Part shown: positions 48,770-61,821 of the stretch, one piece after another
How positions within the stretch are numbered: the first letter of the stretch is position 1
How the letters are laid out: each line of letters starts with the position of its first letter
NCBI RefSeq assembly: GCF_026914265.1
Contig: NC_069127.1
Coordinates: 21,693,045 to 21,757,044 of the forward strand
Source of the DNA: Mya arenaria
Taxonomy: Eukaryota > Mollusca > Bivalvia > Myida > Myidae
DNA: 64,000 bases
Direction: 5' to 3'
Translations under genes and position numbers: made by a program
Notes under the pieces: model-generated
Database searches by the model: none
Seen by the model: only the letters and a program-made list of their open reading frames with translations
What the model was told of the DNA's origin: nothing

Positions 48770-51700
48770 GGACAAAATTCTACATTTTTGTCACTTTGAT
48801 ATGTGTGAACCGATAATTGATGTCTACCAAACGTGTCAAATGCGTATATATTTTACTTTCAAAATTCATAATCAGTACGGTCAGCAACGACTTGTCTCCA
48901 AGTGTGTGTCTTTGTTTTGTAAAGTGGCTTAAACGGCTTCGCTTATCTATGTTATCAATCAAACTTGATCCTGTATTTGTTCACAAATATTCTCGTAGGC
49001 TGTCATATCTTCCATATTTAAGTGTTTATTAACCCACCGGTCGAGTCGACTGCAAATGCTTACTAGCTGGGCCACAGCGTACAACATCAACATATTAAAC
49101 CAATACCCTGTGTATTAAAATCGTGTGGTAAATTGTTTGTAAAGTTAAGCCATATTGTAGGATTAATGCCGGTAAATTACTTTGGAAATTATATGAGAAT
49201 TATTTGAAGCCTATGTCATCCAGAGTGGCCGTCTACGCTGCACCCAACATTTGGCTTGCACGATTATATTTCGTTTTAATCTGGTTTCATGTACTTTCTA
49301 ATTTACGGTATAAATATGAAGCGAACAAAAGAAGTTATTACGACTGAATCATAATCATATTAACTCCGTTTCGGCACGTTTCAATTATCAGACGGGTGAT
49401 AAGTCTTTCAAAATCTGAAATCCCTACCATCATCGGGTATGTTCTCTTGAAGGTTGGTTATTCTGGCCTCAACTATTATCAGTGTCGACGAAAATAAATC
49501 GGACATGACACACAACAGATTTTGATGAAGTGCATATACAATAGCTTGCTTACCATCAACGGAAGATGTTCTGTTCTGACGAAATATATGTAAAAACATT
49601 AACATGATCTCTGTTACACACAGAATTTAAATTTGCGATATGAACAAATGGCAAAATCTTCAACTTGATTAAATATAAGTGTGCAAATCACCGCAAACAC
49701 CACCTACTTATCAAAACGCTTGCTTGCTTAGTTCAATTGATAATGTACAGTAGAAATGTGAAGAGAGACAAAAATGGTTTTAATATCTTACCCAAATCAA
49801 CGTAAACATTGTTGGACATTCTGGTTTATATATATATATATATCTCAACATCAACCATACAGTTCAAAACTGATCATGCTCTCAGTATTTCTCCATGATT
49901 TGCCATCCATTCCCTTGTTAATACCATATACATAAATTTGAAATACACCAACAGCAATTCAGATGACTTATTATTTTTATAATATGCATTTGCTCGATAG
50001 CATTGATTTTACATAGTTGCGTACTTCGTCCGTTTTATCATGGCACATTAGGACTCCCATCTTCTTTGAATATTGAAAGCCACTATGCAGCCCGAGCACA
50101 GATGCAGTTTTGGCTGTCCGAAAACCGCTTTTAAGACCAAGTGTGTTCTTGCTTAGTTTTCACTGACCATGGCAAGGCAGTTAATCGAACACTTACCAAT
50201 GCCGATATACTAGCGGAAAAAGTAAGTATGCATGATATGACATTTGTCTAAATTCAGCAAAGAGTTTTCGGTTAGATTAAGTTGCTAGCATGCATTATTT
50301 ATCACATCAATGCAGCTATGACACAGGGGTAAACGTACTCTTATTATCATTTGTATCGCTGGGGAGTTCTTAGACCCAGTATGTGTTCGCATTCACAGTT
50401 ACATTATTCTGATACTATATTTTGATTTTTGTTTAATATTTGTTGTCTTTCAGCGTAGTGTTTCCTTGTGTTCTGAATGTTTGGCCTTGATGCAGTAGAG
50501 GCTAACATTCGTTTCCGAAATTTCGCATCATTCGTTCGTAACCTGCAAATGAAAAGGTTACTTATACTAAAATACGGTTATATATACGAAGACGAGTATA
50601 TGCACAAATCACGACAAAACGGCGTTCTATTGTATAAACATTACTCTTATTTCATGTCTCTTGTCTTTTCATTCTGGTGACCAATTTGCTAACCTAAGCT
50701 CAATGGAATTACATTTTGTTATGCGATGAAAATACTTCAACGCGATTTCCGTTGTAGTGCCAATGAGATGACGTAAACGGTGAGTATGGTCTCTTAGATC
50801 TCCTTTTTAAGGGGTTTAAGCGAGTTAATTAGAAACTAATTAGGGAATGGGGTTCCACATTTTATTTACTATATGTTATGTTAAATGTCAAGGTTCTGAA
50901 CAAAAATCAAAAGTTGATCGCCTACAACTCGCATTACTTGCTAAAGCGTTTTGTTCACAACGTAAATATCTCGATTGTAATGAAAGGCGTTATCATTCCG
51001 TAGGTTTTAGCATTTCATCAAATATTTCAAGCTATATTTAACAAAAGGTTGTCTCGTTATACATTTAAGAACTTTGTTTGATGTACTGGGTGCAAAAGGC
51101 TCGATTTTGTGAAAGTTGTGGTTCCAACTAGATTTTTTGTGGGTCGGATTCCTTAAAACGGCCATCGAATTCTTTCACTTGGCCTGAACATTTGGTTTCA
51201 CCACCGCAACATTCATGTACCATATTCCTTCTAATTTAAAGCGTTAATGGAGTCAACTCCAACACGAACAATAGTAAGTATAGAAAGTAAAACATCATTT
51301 CAATTCATGTGATGACTTCAGGTACTCAACAATCAGATACAGACATCATCGGTTCAAACATAAATTTGAAGCGCCATGACGAACATCGGAGATCAACAGA
51401 TATCTTGCGATGAAGAATAAAAGTATTAAATATAGATGTGATGGGTCTTCGCCAAGACAGAACTGGTTCGACGTTTTGGATCTTGTAGAAGAAAAAAATC
51501 ATAGTTTGTAATCAACAGGGGTGTATACTTACAGAAAAAAATGTTTATGAAGATATAACGATTCAAACAAGTTGATGAAACTGTTTCATGTTATATTTCA
51601 AAAAGAATTTTCCAATAACGTTACCTTTCCTCAACATATATTTAAGTAGAACATAAATGAACACATAGTCTCCTTTAATATAATTTCAACTTTTACAATT

Positions 51701-51990
51701 TATCAAATTAGTTAAGCTGTATTCTAACAAACATTAGTGAACCAAAAAATCATCAATGACCGTTTTTGCAGATATCTTGAAAATTGGCAACTTTCTGAGA
51801 ATAAGACAACGCATACAAATGTTGAGCAAAGAATCGATTTAAAAAGCCTTATAAAATACTAAGATCATTGCACTATCATATTAACATAAACAATACACAT
51901 GCAATTAACATCCTCAAATAGCAACAATTGTTCCACTAAAACATTCACTATGTTTGTTTGTATTTCTAGGGAGCGCCGCTGCACTATCAA
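48770..51990. other. No gene recognised
   Basis: AT-rich intergenic DNA with a short (TA)n run near 49830. The small open frames show no domain, signal peptide or splice pattern. Confidence 0.45.
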
Positions 51991-51999
51991 AAACATTTT

Positions 52000-53751
52000 G
52001 ACATTATAATGTAGATATATGTTTCTCATAAGAAATCAATGCTTAAAACTGAAGGGAAAGCCTACTAAACGAATTAAAAATTAATGCATCACAACGCAAG
52101 AACTTATTCAAATAAAGCAAACACTAGATAAATTGCGAAGCAAGCTATAATGGATAATGGATATATTTTAAGGCAAAAAACTTTGCAGAATGAAAATAAT
52201 GACACAAAAATATTTTGCAAAACTGGCGAAAAACATGCATCAAAAAGAGTATTCTAATTAAAAGCGATAAATGATTTAGTGACAGTTGTTGAAAAAACAA
52301 AACAAAATAATTGAAATTTTAAAATTAAAATATAGCATAGACACTGACATAGACGATGGCATGAGAAACTTATTTAATAAACATTTCGAAAGTTATAGCA
52401 GCCAATGCGAAGGTCTACCTTCGATGTATGAATGCGGAAATACTTTAAACGATATGAACAAAATAAGTCCTGGTTCAGACGATCTTACTTCTGAATTTTA
52501 TCAAACATTTTGAACGATATCGAGAATGTTTTAATAAGTCTCCTAGACTCTTTTCTTAATGGTCGTTTCAAAAACAGTCTATAATTTCGCTTTTTTATTA
52601 AAACCCAACAAAAGTTCATAACACTTTTTTAACTGGAGACCTATCAGCCTGCTATATAGTGATTTAAAGGTTGTCTACATTCTTTGATTATATTTGTAAT
52701 TTGTTTACAATTAATGTCAAACTATATAGGAATAAAGGTCAGTTATACGGAAATTAAACGATCACTTTTCGCTGATAATGCTACTTATTTTAACGATGGT
52801 TCAGAAAGAATCTTTCGAATTCTTGATTTAAGCTTTAGAATCCTTTTTAAATGTTCCGGTCTTAACCTAAACACAAATAAATCTATAATTCTTAGAGTGC
52901 TGGATGTGCAACGTTCGGTAATACCTTCTAAAATAATAAACATCAAATAATCGACACAAATATCAATAAAAAGTCGAGAGAATTTCATAAAAAATAAATG
53001 TAGTAATAGTATAGTTCCTGTTGTGAAAACTTATTCTTTACCAAATATAATATTTTCATTCTATGTCCTAGCAAACCCAAGCAAAATATTTGTCAAAACC
53101 ATTAAGAGTTTTTTCAAATCCTTACGGGATGGTATGCCAGACAAAAAAGAGAAATATATTGAACCTAAACAATGAAAATTGCGGCTGAAAGATTACCGAT
53201 ATTGAATGGTTTATCTTATTCTTTCTCTTGTTGGGTGTTTTAGTAAAACGATATTTGGTCGAGAATTAAAAAAGATACATTGGAAAATCTTAAACTAAAA
53301 TCGTATCGATATAATCCTATATATTTGAAAGTTAAATGGACAACAGTTTGATTAATAAACTTTTCTGAAAATGGTATATTATGAATGATTTTCTTACATC
53401 ATGGAACGCATTAAAACCAAATCATGATTCGTATAGCATAAAAAAAGTCAAAACAGTGCGTTTCGATTTCATAAGATATCAACCACTCATACAATTAATT
53501 CCCGTACACACAAAGTTGTAGCTAATCAAAGATGGAATAAACACCATTGATCACACTACTCAAATGTGAAATATGTACAATTAAAGCAAACTAACACATG
53601 CTTAAACTTAACAACAGTATCGCCATTTTCTTTGAATGGACCGAAGCTCAAACGAACATATGGAATTGGTAAAGTGTTTGGTAATATATACAAATCACTC
53701 TTCCGAAATGTCGACAGTGTTTTTGATTTCGTTCACTGGAATACAAAATAG
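52000..53751 (+). pseudogene. Tx1/L1-like LINE, reverse-transcriptase part
   Basis: Ordered remnants: a pre-RT helix region near 52120-52290 (FYKKLYS-like context); MRNLFNKHFESYSSQCEGLP and KISPGSDDLTSEFYQTF at 52350-52510; NWRPISLLYSDLK at ~52640; SLFADNATYFNDGSERIF at ~52755-52810, where Asn replaces the second catalytic Asp of FADD; CSGLNLNTNKS at ~52855; then a thumb-like IHWKILN and GKVFGNIYKSLFRNVDSVFD at 53670-53730. This order is typical of Tx1/L1 elements. Dead by multiple stops. Confidence 0.7.
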
Positions 53752-53759
53752 TTTTAATG

Positions 53760-56310
53760 TTACTAGAAAAATAAAATAAAATCTTGTTGGATAAACACCA
53801 ATATCTTTAAACAATCATGGGAGGGCGATTGAATGTCCGTTATGTGCATCCCTTAAGGTCAGTGCTGGATTCGCCCCCGGTGTACCACATGCATTTAAAC
53901 AGCAGTATCTCCATTCCGCATAAGCCTGAAGCACAAAATAGTTTATTAATATTTTTTTTTAATAATAATTCAGAGTTGTATCATTTGTAGACAATTAAGA
54001 CAAACGGAATATTGTACCATAACTGCCTTTCCTTTTCAACGATTTGACATCTATATGAGTTGTCCGTATTGTTAAACTCCAAACCAATAACATTGGATTA
54101 TAGTCAATACAATAACTCTAACCTTAAATGTTTCTTTTGAAAAACAAATATCAATGACTTCTGATCTTACTACAAAAACAACAACAAATAAATCCTATAG
54201 ACAACATCAAACGACCACTATAACTTAAGAAAAAGGACAAATTATGTACTATTGTCTTAGGAAAGAAACAAACACTGCTCTCACCGTTTGGACCTGCTTG
54301 TTTTCTTTCTCTGAAAAGACAAAACAACAATTACAGTTTAGTATATATTAAGATGCTTTTGTGTAGATCATGCTGTTTTTAAGCATAAATAATAATATAT
54401 GGTTTCCTTTACATAAACCGTTGAATCTGTTTGCTGCTTACGGGTGTCCGTGGGCATGATAAGAATTTCCAGCATGGCCAAATTTTTGGATCTCATTATC
54501 TGAGGTGGGAGCAAACAACATCGTTTATTGCAAATATATTTCAAAGGCCTAAATACCGGATTGAGGGATTGCTTTTTAAACAATATATTGATGGACAACC
54601 AATCCAAGTACTGTCCTTCTCGACACCAATACGATTCCTTTGCAATGTCCTTGTTTTTTTATTGCATTACAATACATGACCAATTTCCTACACCTCATCA
54701 AATACAAGCTCTTGACCGGCACAGAAATGATAAAACCCACTTACGTATGTATAACTTAACTCTAATTACGTTTTAACAGAATCATCTAGACTTTTTGATC
54801 TTACTGTAATAGTCTAAACATCGATACTCTGCGGCAACAGGTCCAAGATCGCGTTCATAGTCATATGATGTTAATAAATACCAATAGCTGTACTAATCAA
54901 AACGATACCTTTGAATAATCTTATTATAAAGAATTATATAAAAACCAAACCAATGCAAAATTCAAATGATTTGATAAAAATAGTGACAAACCCTGAAGCC
55001 GAAATACACGGTACCCTTGTTAAATAGTACAGGTATCTATTGTAAGAATTAAACTGAAAACCAGCATTTAAGCAGGAGAGTTTGTCAAATGAAAAGTAAA
55101 GAATTTCCGCAATTGCATTATCCAGAAAGAAGGTAAGCAATAAGTGTCATTCAAAACTCTCTTTGCTGTCAATTGGTAAGTAGATGCTCGCTCGCAGCCC
55201 AAAATTTAGCAAACACTTATTCATCTTGACACACTAAGTGTTTAAGGCAGTTTCCTTTTATGATCAACTCTTTCAAAGTGGCAACCAAAGTAAAGGTTCA
55301 ACAAAATTTGATGGCCGCATAACGTCTGGAGGAAATGACGATTTGTTTATACTAAAGTAAGTATGGGTTATGTTTGTTATTTTGTGTGTGCTATCACATT
55401 TAATATTCATTTTCGTAAGCAACTTGTTTATTTTGCTGAGATATAAAACATTTTCTTCTTATTTTGCTCAATAAAGTGAATTCTGTAATATCTAACTTGT
55501 TTCGTTGGAGTACTCTCCCTTGACTTGAATACACAAAAATATGTGCAAGTCATTACATAAGTGGACATTTGACAAATAACGATAAATTTAAATTGAATTG
55601 AAACATAAAATAAAGAAGGAATACATATTTAGTATATAACAAATGAAATATAACGATAGGACGCTTTTCTTGTGACCTGCATCACGTATCTCGATCCAGA
55701 AGTATACGTGTTTATACACCGAACTCAAACTGATACAGGCAACCAAGAAAGAGTCCTATAATATTTCCCCTATGTTTTATGTACGTTTGGTCCTATAATT
55801 TACATATTTGCCATCAAATACGTACATAGATTCCAAATTGTGCTGGGTGACCAGGCATCAATATTTGACACTTATAGCAATGTAGCTTTTAGAAAACTAG
55901 CGTATTTGTGTGTCGGATGCCTTATTTGTGTTTGAAAATTGGTTGGTTTAAAAAGACATCAACCGCCACTGAAGATAACTTATTGTCAAGTACAAACTAT
56001 AAGTGAGGTTTCATTGTCTTAAGTCAAAGGTATCACTATTCTTATATCTATGTGCAAGCAAAGTTAATTGACAATCTTTACTCTAATGTTGACCTCAAAA
56101 CTACGGATTAAGAGAACAGCTGAGGTCATCTAGTTGTCAAGGGAATTCACACGACTAATGTGTTATGGCTATATGTGGAACTCAGTTATTGTGGGGACAT
56201 GACATGGGCTACTGACCGACCGACAAACTGACCTACTGACATTTACAATCTAATATTTGCACCTCATACATGTAAATTGAAAAATTATTAATCTGTTAAA
56301 TTGTTAGTAA
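53760..56310. other. No gene recognised; possible insertion inside the Tx1 LINE
   Basis: Unassigned sequence between the RT part and the C-terminal part of the same kind of LINE. No coding domain is seen, including in the overlapping open frames at 54370-54780. Confidence 0.4.
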
Positions 56311-56319
56311 TTGTTTGTT

Positions 56320-56715
56320 ATGTGTCAACAGGCCACGAAAAACTTAAAGTAACAGGTTGGAAAGTGTTAATTTATGATATGTTAAATGAAGTGTTTTCAT
56401 TAGCGTTTCAATTTCACGCGTTGTTTTGTTGTAGTATGAAAACTTGTTTCCGGTTACGGTCGGGTCGATCTATGTACATATTGGATGAGTACGAATAACT
56501 GTAAGGTAATTTTAATTGAATTGAAGTTATATTTCAACAATTCTGGAAAGAAATAATGAACAATTGGTTTAAATATATATGTAATGAATGGCGTGATTGA
56601 TGTCATCGGGGATATGATCGCAGTTAGGATGATTAAAGTACCCGTGAAGCCTTTTTAATTCATTAATTTTAACCAGCCCAACTCATTCAAACCTTAGTAA
56701 TGCCATAAATACCGC
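56320..56715 (+). repeat. Dispersed repeat family 1, copy C
   Basis: Shares GTTTCCGGT.ACGGTCGGGTCG, ATTTCAACAATTCTGGAAA, GTAATGAATGGCGTGATTGA, TGTCATCGGGGATATGA and CCAGCCCAACT with copies A (2905-3200) and B (9265-9540), in the same orientation. Confidence 0.6.
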
Positions 56716-56964
56716 AATTTATTTGGATTTCCTGAAACATATATGCCCCAACTTCTTCAAAGGGCCATGAACATTGAAATATATCGCTTATGATAATAAT
56801 ACATATTTTGATTATCGCCATAGAAACTTTGCTTAGCAACACTTCATTTTGTAATCTGTTGAAGTTGTTAAATGCCTTTTGTCTTAGTGTCTCTTTGGTC
56901 TTGCTCCTTGTGCCTTTAAACATGGCAGTTGCTAATTTTGAGGCTACCGATCGACACATGTATA

Positions 56965-57426
56965 CGAGCCTTTCAGTTTAAGATAATCAACAGAATTATA
57001 CCAACAAATAAATATCTATTTAAATGCAAATTATCCAATTCTAGTTTATGCAACTTGTGTTCCAGCTTTGAGGAAACAATAAACCACATGTTCTGGGAGT
57101 GTTATATCATACAATACCGGTGGAATGACTTGAAACGCTTTCTCCACTCAAAAAATATTAAAACTGAACTAAATTAAAAAAATGTTTCGTTAGGAATAAA
57201 CGTTGAAAGAAATTATAGCTGCATTAACTACATAGTAATACTTCTAAAATACTACATTTTCTATTCAAAAAACAGAGAAACAATTCCTTACTTCCGAAAT
57301 TTTGAAAAATACTTATATATTTTAATCAATATTGAACGTGAAATAGCTATTATGAAAGATAAACTAAAAGCCCATTTGCAAAAAATGGGCTTTTCTTTTA
57401 TAATCATCACATATAAAATATTTTAG
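56965..57426 (+). pseudogene. Tx1/L1-like LINE, C-terminal part
   Basis: A single frame, with only one internal stop (57175), reads FQFKIINRIIPTNKYLF, then a C-x2-C...H-x4-C cluster (CNLCSSFEETINHMFWEC), VSLGINVERNYSCINYIVI, IFYSKNRETIP and INIEREIAIMKDKL. This is the characteristic C-terminus of Tx1-type LINEs. It continues in content from the 52000-53751 fragment. Confidence 0.75.
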
Positions 57427-57775
57427 AAAGGCAGTTTGTCTCTTTTGTTTCTATTTAAATCGTTTTATGGGCATTTTCTTTCTCTTTTTTTTCTTTTTTT
57501 CGCCCAATACCCCCCTTTTTTCTATATCAGAAAATCGCAAAACAATTGGTTTCTTCATATGAAAGATACCTTTTTATATACGTGTCAAATATTTTCTATG
57601 TATAGCTGTAAAAAGTGCTTTTTGTATACGTTTGTATAAAAAAATGAGGCTACCGGACTTGTCACTGAAGTTTCCTATCTCATTTACAAAATGTTTCACT
57701 GTCTCGACAATGCTTGTTTTAAACTTATGTTTCTCACGTTTTCATTAATGCGTATGGTTAAAATAACAGATACAC

Positions 57776-57957
57776 TCAAAATTGATTAAGAAAGAAAATC
57801 TTCGTTATGAACATACATACACGTTCACACATTCCTTTCTTTGTTGCTGTCCGATATTGTCTGAGACATACACCAATAACCGCCCCAGCCAATACCACTG
57901 TTCCCAATATGCTTGCCGCAATAACACTCGGGCTAATGCTAGTGTCTGCATCATTCA
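57776..57957 (-). CDS. Gene C exon: stalk, transmembrane helix, tail
   Basis: Acceptor TTTGTAG. It reads V-NDADTSISPS, then helix VIAASILGTVVLAGAVIGVC, then LRQYRTATKKG. If not spliced further it ends at TGA (57778-57776). A donor-like GTGTGTATG near 57825 could instead join unseen cytoplasmic exons, as in gene A. The stalk has no cysteine, unlike genes A and B. Confidence 0.65.
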
Positions 57958-60814
57958 CTACAAATATCAGAAATTCGTATCAGTGTAAATGTTACACTTA
58001 ATGAAGGAAAACACATATATTGGAGAGTTAAAACGGGTTTTATTATTTATATGCGGAATTGTAAACCATCAGATTTTTATTTTAAATTTAAGGTCGAAAA
58101 ACATGTTCCTTATTCTCATCACGACAAAAAGGATCTTAAATCAAGAAATTGTAAGAACATTATTGTTTAAATGATCTGTTATCTGTTGAAGTATTTATTA
58201 ATACCGCAATGCAAGAACATGGGCTTGTCTTAAATGTAGATAACCATGAGTTAAATATGATTGGGAATAGTAACGTTTTCTTCCCTTTGATTTGTAATGC
58301 ATATTTGTATATTTGCTAATGAAAATAAATAAAAATTCTTTTAATATTGTACCTTTAAAATAGATCCATAACGAAGAGGCATTTCTGCAGTTTGCTGCTA
58401 ACTTTCCACTGACCTCTACCTTATGTATGTCAGTACCTCTGATCATTACTTTAAAACCGGGCCTGATGAACTGTTTGATCAAAAGTTGACACATCCCACT
58501 TCCAGTCAGCAACGGTGCATACAGGTTAGAATCATTGTTGTTGTAGAGGTGAGATTCATTGTGTATCGGAACATAGATAGCAATTAGTCTATCATTTACC
58601 AAAACATCCATGATTTGATTTAATTGTTGTGTTGTCCATCTAAATACGGCTTCACTTTTTTCGTTCACTTCTACAAGACACGATTCATCTCCTTTGCCTT
58701 TGTCATGGTCAGAGTATTGAGCACTCACTTTTGAATCAGAAACACACTTATATCCAAATTTTACGTTTGCTATGACACATTCACCTGTTTCACATGGGTC
58801 ATATTCACAAGCATTGTATTGATCAATGCCTACCAACATTTCCGCTTCAAAGTTCACCATGTCACCGTGAATTTTCATTTTGACAACCACACCTATATCA
58901 AAGAAACAAATCTCGGTATAAAACTACTGAAACGACAGTACATGGCCACTTTTTTTTAAACCAAATTGTGATTTTCAACAAAATAATACATCGGTAAACA
59001 AACCCAACCATCCCCATGTTTGTTTTGGGTCTTGGGTAACTGCCACTCCTTAAGTTATGACCATCCATCCAATTGAGTATTCCAAGCAAACGTTATACCA
59101 ATATTTACCATTACTTGATATGCCCCTTATTACCACTGCATCCTGTTTTAATGCCAAACTATAAAACAAGCCATACCTTTAAATCCTTTCCCAAAGATTG
59201 CAACGTTGTCGTCCGGGTGATTTCCAACGAACAGATTTCCAGTCAGGTTTTGTGACATTTCAACGCCCAGAGCCTCACTTGCGATCAGGTAGGTATTATT
59301 GTCTACATAAATTGTACCTGAATACAACACATATTTTGGATTTCTTCAATGACATAAATCAATAAACTTTTATCCCATTAATAAAAACTATTTTGTATGA
59401 ACAAACTGTTTATTTAACCTGTAGTTTCATATGATAGTATGTACATCTACAACTCGCGATTTATGATTACTCAGATATACAGTAGTATATTTTGTTTTAC
59501 CTAAACTGAAGGAATGGTTTACCTAAATCTTTGGTTATGACAAGATTAAAGGAATGCCATGCATATGGTTCCAGCACTCTTCCAATTTTCATATGAGAAA
59601 GTTGAATTTCAGAAACATAATATTTTAGCACAGGATATCCTTCTTCCAGACCAAATGACAATGTAAAACTTTTACCATCTTCCATACCCTGATAAAGCAA
59701 CAGTATGCCTGAAATGCATTCAATGAAATAGGATATTACGTACGTGACAGTTGTGTTTATGCGAATGTGTTTTTAACTATAAGCTGTAATAATTGTTTCA
59801 AACAATTACCAAACTATAACAAAAATAACATATATGAAATGAGTATATATATGTATTACGCTTGCTTCAAACATTGTTTTGTTTCCTTCACAAAAACACG
59901 ATCCGATACATTTGCGATTCCTTGGGTAATATGTATGTGCTTCATAGGGTAATTAACATAAATGTTTTGTCATTTTGAAGCAAATGATATATCACTTACA
60001 ATTATTTACTTCCGGCAAAAATATGACGCCGACTTCTAAGCTTGAGTATTCATTTTGCAGTGATAACAGTATGTAAGATATTGGGTCTTGTGTGAACCTT
60101 GGCACGAGTGGTGATACGACTTATCTACTTTTCGAATCCTCATAATCGTCAACATGGCAAACGTATGTTCCAGTGTCATTTGGGTATACACGACTGATGA
60201 CCAAATCTCCGGAAGCCACACTGCAGGTTCTATAAATACAATGAGGTACATTTTAAGTGTGAAACGCTCCGAAATGAAAACACAATCTGTTATAAGTAAA
60301 GTTATATTGAACAGAAAATTAAATAGGAACATCGGTTACAAGCAGGGAAAAAACCTGATATTCTTTGAGCGCATTTAAGAGAACTATTTTGAGCAATTAT
60401 AATAGCTAGTTTTGGGAAATGTGCAAGATTTAATTGATTGTCAAACCTTCAGAAGAACAAAGTCTTATAAATGTAAAACAGATAAAATGCACATACTCAA
60501 ATAATGTAAAAATAATCAACGAAAGAACACGAATTTTGATAATATTTCTGAAATGCAATCGAGCAAGTCATCGTTTTCGCTTTGCTAATATTAAAATGCG
60601 ATGTTTAATCGTGTAATTATATAATTTATGTTTCACAAATGTAACAATTGTCATAAACATAAAACTAAAACTATTTTATCAAACCTGGGCATCGGTCCAT
60701 CCTCTTTATACCAGGACTTTTCACCTTGACGAATTTCATGCTGATTACATGGAATTGTTACACTTTCCCAAGGTACAGCATTCACAACCAGTGGTAGGGT
60801 CTCCAAAATACGGC
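57776..60814 (-). CDS. Gene C: Ig / laminin-G / EGF membrane protein ending in the gene A/B ectodomain (partial)
   Basis: Predicted cell-surface single-pass protein, opposite strand to genes A and B. Exons in reading order: 60814-60685, 60229-60129, 60035-60000, 59708-59523, 59317-59177, 58892-58353, 57957-57776. Modules: Ig-like (IPC, SWY, DTGTYVC) over the first two exons; a laminin-G-like domain (ILLLYQG, GTIYVDNN, LFVGNHP, KGFKG, KIHGD); an EGF-like remnant with CEYDPCETGEC; then a domain with DESCLVEV, SGMC and a later NC that aligns with the gene A/B ectodomain; then a membrane helix and short tail. No signal peptide or start codon was found upstream. The third exon is small and its acceptor weak. 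The C-terminal exon may continue by splicing. Confidence 0.75.
58353..58892 (-). CDS. Gene C exon: end of laminin-G, EGF-like, shared ectodomain
   Basis: 540 nt, phases 1-1. It starts G-VVVKMKIHGDMVNFE, closing the laminin-G domain. It continues through QYNACEYDPCETGECV and GYKC (four of six EGF cysteines) and a short acidic/basic linker. From DESC onward it holds a ~98-residue module with SGMCQLLI, KVEVSGK and NC. The last residues and the phase-1 end (YFKG) match the ends of gene A and B exon 3 (NLIG, NLKG). Confidence 0.85.
59177..59317 (-). CDS. Gene C exon: second half of laminin-G domain
   Basis: 141 nt, phases 1-1. It reads G-TIYVDNNTYLIASEALG, a potential N-glycosylation site at QNLT, LFVGNHPDDN and the terminal GKGFKG signature that precedes the usual GC-I-x-D motif of laminin-G. 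Here Val replaces the Cys of GFKGC. Confidence 0.8.
59523..59708 (-). CDS. Gene C exon: first half of laminin-G domain
   Basis: 186 nt, phases 1-1, acceptor CATTTCAG. It reads C-ILLLYQGMEDGKSFTLSF, GYPVLKYYV, and WHSFNLVITKDL. The chosen donor TTAG|GTAAAC keeps frame with the next exon. A second TTTAG|GTAAAA 22 bp downstream would shift the frame. Confidence 0.8.
60000..60035 (-). CDS. Gene C exon: 36-nt linker into laminin-G
   Basis: Encodes K-VGVIFLPEVNN between acceptor AGCTTAG and donor GTAAGT. It is placed because both phases fit its neighbours and FLPEVNN resembles the usual first strand of laminin-G. The acceptor has a poor pyrimidine tract. Confidence 0.5.
60129..60229 (-). CDS. Gene C exon: second half of Ig-like domain
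   Basis: 101 nt. It reads TCSVASGDLVISRVYPND and TGTYVCHVDDYEDSK. The DxGxYxC motif is complete. The phase-2 junction with the preceding exon splits an Arg codon. The donor GTAGAT is weak. Confidence 0.75.
60685..60814 (-). CDS. Gene C exon: first half of Ig-like domain
   Basis: 130 nt, acceptor TTTGATTCAG, phase 1 in and phase 2 out. It reads RILETLPLVVNAVPWESV, then TIPC and GEKSWYKEDGPMPR. The first Ig cysteine and the core tryptophan are present. Further N-terminal exons must exist to supply a signal peptide. Confidence 0.78.
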
Positions 60815-60999
60815 CTGAATCAAAAGAGGAACGTTAAAAATATTTAAGGAAGAAACTGATAAATTTTAGAGCTTATTTTGTAAATACACGTTGGTGGAAT
60901 AACACGAAAATTGTTCAAAAACATTCCTTCGGGTCATACCGTTAAAGATTTGAAAAAAAAGTGAAATCGAAAATGCTTTAAAAGCTATACATGTGTCCA

Positions 61000-61640
61000 G
61001 TATGCATGCTCGATAAGCATCCAGAATGGTATTTTGTGCTGAATTTTACAATATTGAGATTTTCCATCAATCTTAAAATGTTGATCTATTTCCGTTTAAA
61101 CCTCATATGAAGATATATCTCATTGGGAAGAAGCTTGGTGAAAGGATAATAACTATGTGTGCAGTATTTTTGAGTAATTGCCCTTAAGTTTGTTATTTTC
61201 AATAGTTATTTTTTGTCCGGAGCAACTTGAACATACTTTGAGGTATTGACTTAAAACGTTATATACATATATACAACAGTAAGGAAAAGTAAATTGCACA
61301 TGAACCATAACTCTGGCTGCAGTATGTTTTGATTTATTGTCCTTTGCTAATTTTCATTCTTATTTTATAATTTATATTTTATTTGAAACTTCACATACAG
61401 ATATTTCTCATTTAGGAAAAGTGAAGTGCACATAAATCACTACTCTTTGTAATGTTCTTTAGTTATTCTATTTTGTTAAATTGTAATCGTTTATCGAAAG
61501 ATAAAGTTAAGGCTGTTTTGAATTCGGCGGGGAATATGACACTCTGTGACTGCTCTTGTTATATATAAACCAAATTATTCCATCCATAACTTTATATGTG
61601 TTTGAGGTATTGACTTCAAATGTGCAACATAAAATTTGTT
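61000..61640 (-). repeat. Diverged ~155-190-bp repeat, right copy, inverted relative to 100-515
   Basis: On the minus strand it carries ACTGCACACATAGTTAT, CCCAATGAGATATATCTTC, ATATGAGGTTT and AAGTCAATACCTCAAAG, the same motifs as at 100-515. At least two diverged units. Confidence 0.6.
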
Positions 61641-61821
61641 TTGTAAGAGGTCAAATACATTCAAAACTGTGGCAAGTTTGTTAAGACTAAAAGAACAAGT
61701 GCATGCTATAATGCCCAGATGTAATAGTCCTTATTTTTATATAGTAGGATCATCAACTTAATTGTCTCATCGACAAGGGAATGCGATGATCATGTATAAC
61801 TCCCAGTGATACTTCTTATTA

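Noticed and set aside
48595..48816. Ser/Leu-rich ORF over the CT repeat
   Set aside because: Produced by the CT dinucleotide; composition has no other support.
54368..54776. Three overlapping ~80-codon ORFs on both strands
   Set aside because: No domain, no homopolymer or splice support, and mutually exclusive frames.
57363..57398. GC hairpin followed by T-run resembling a bacterial terminator
   Set aside because: The sequence is eukaryotic and the hairpin falls within the in-frame Tx1 LINE C-terminus.
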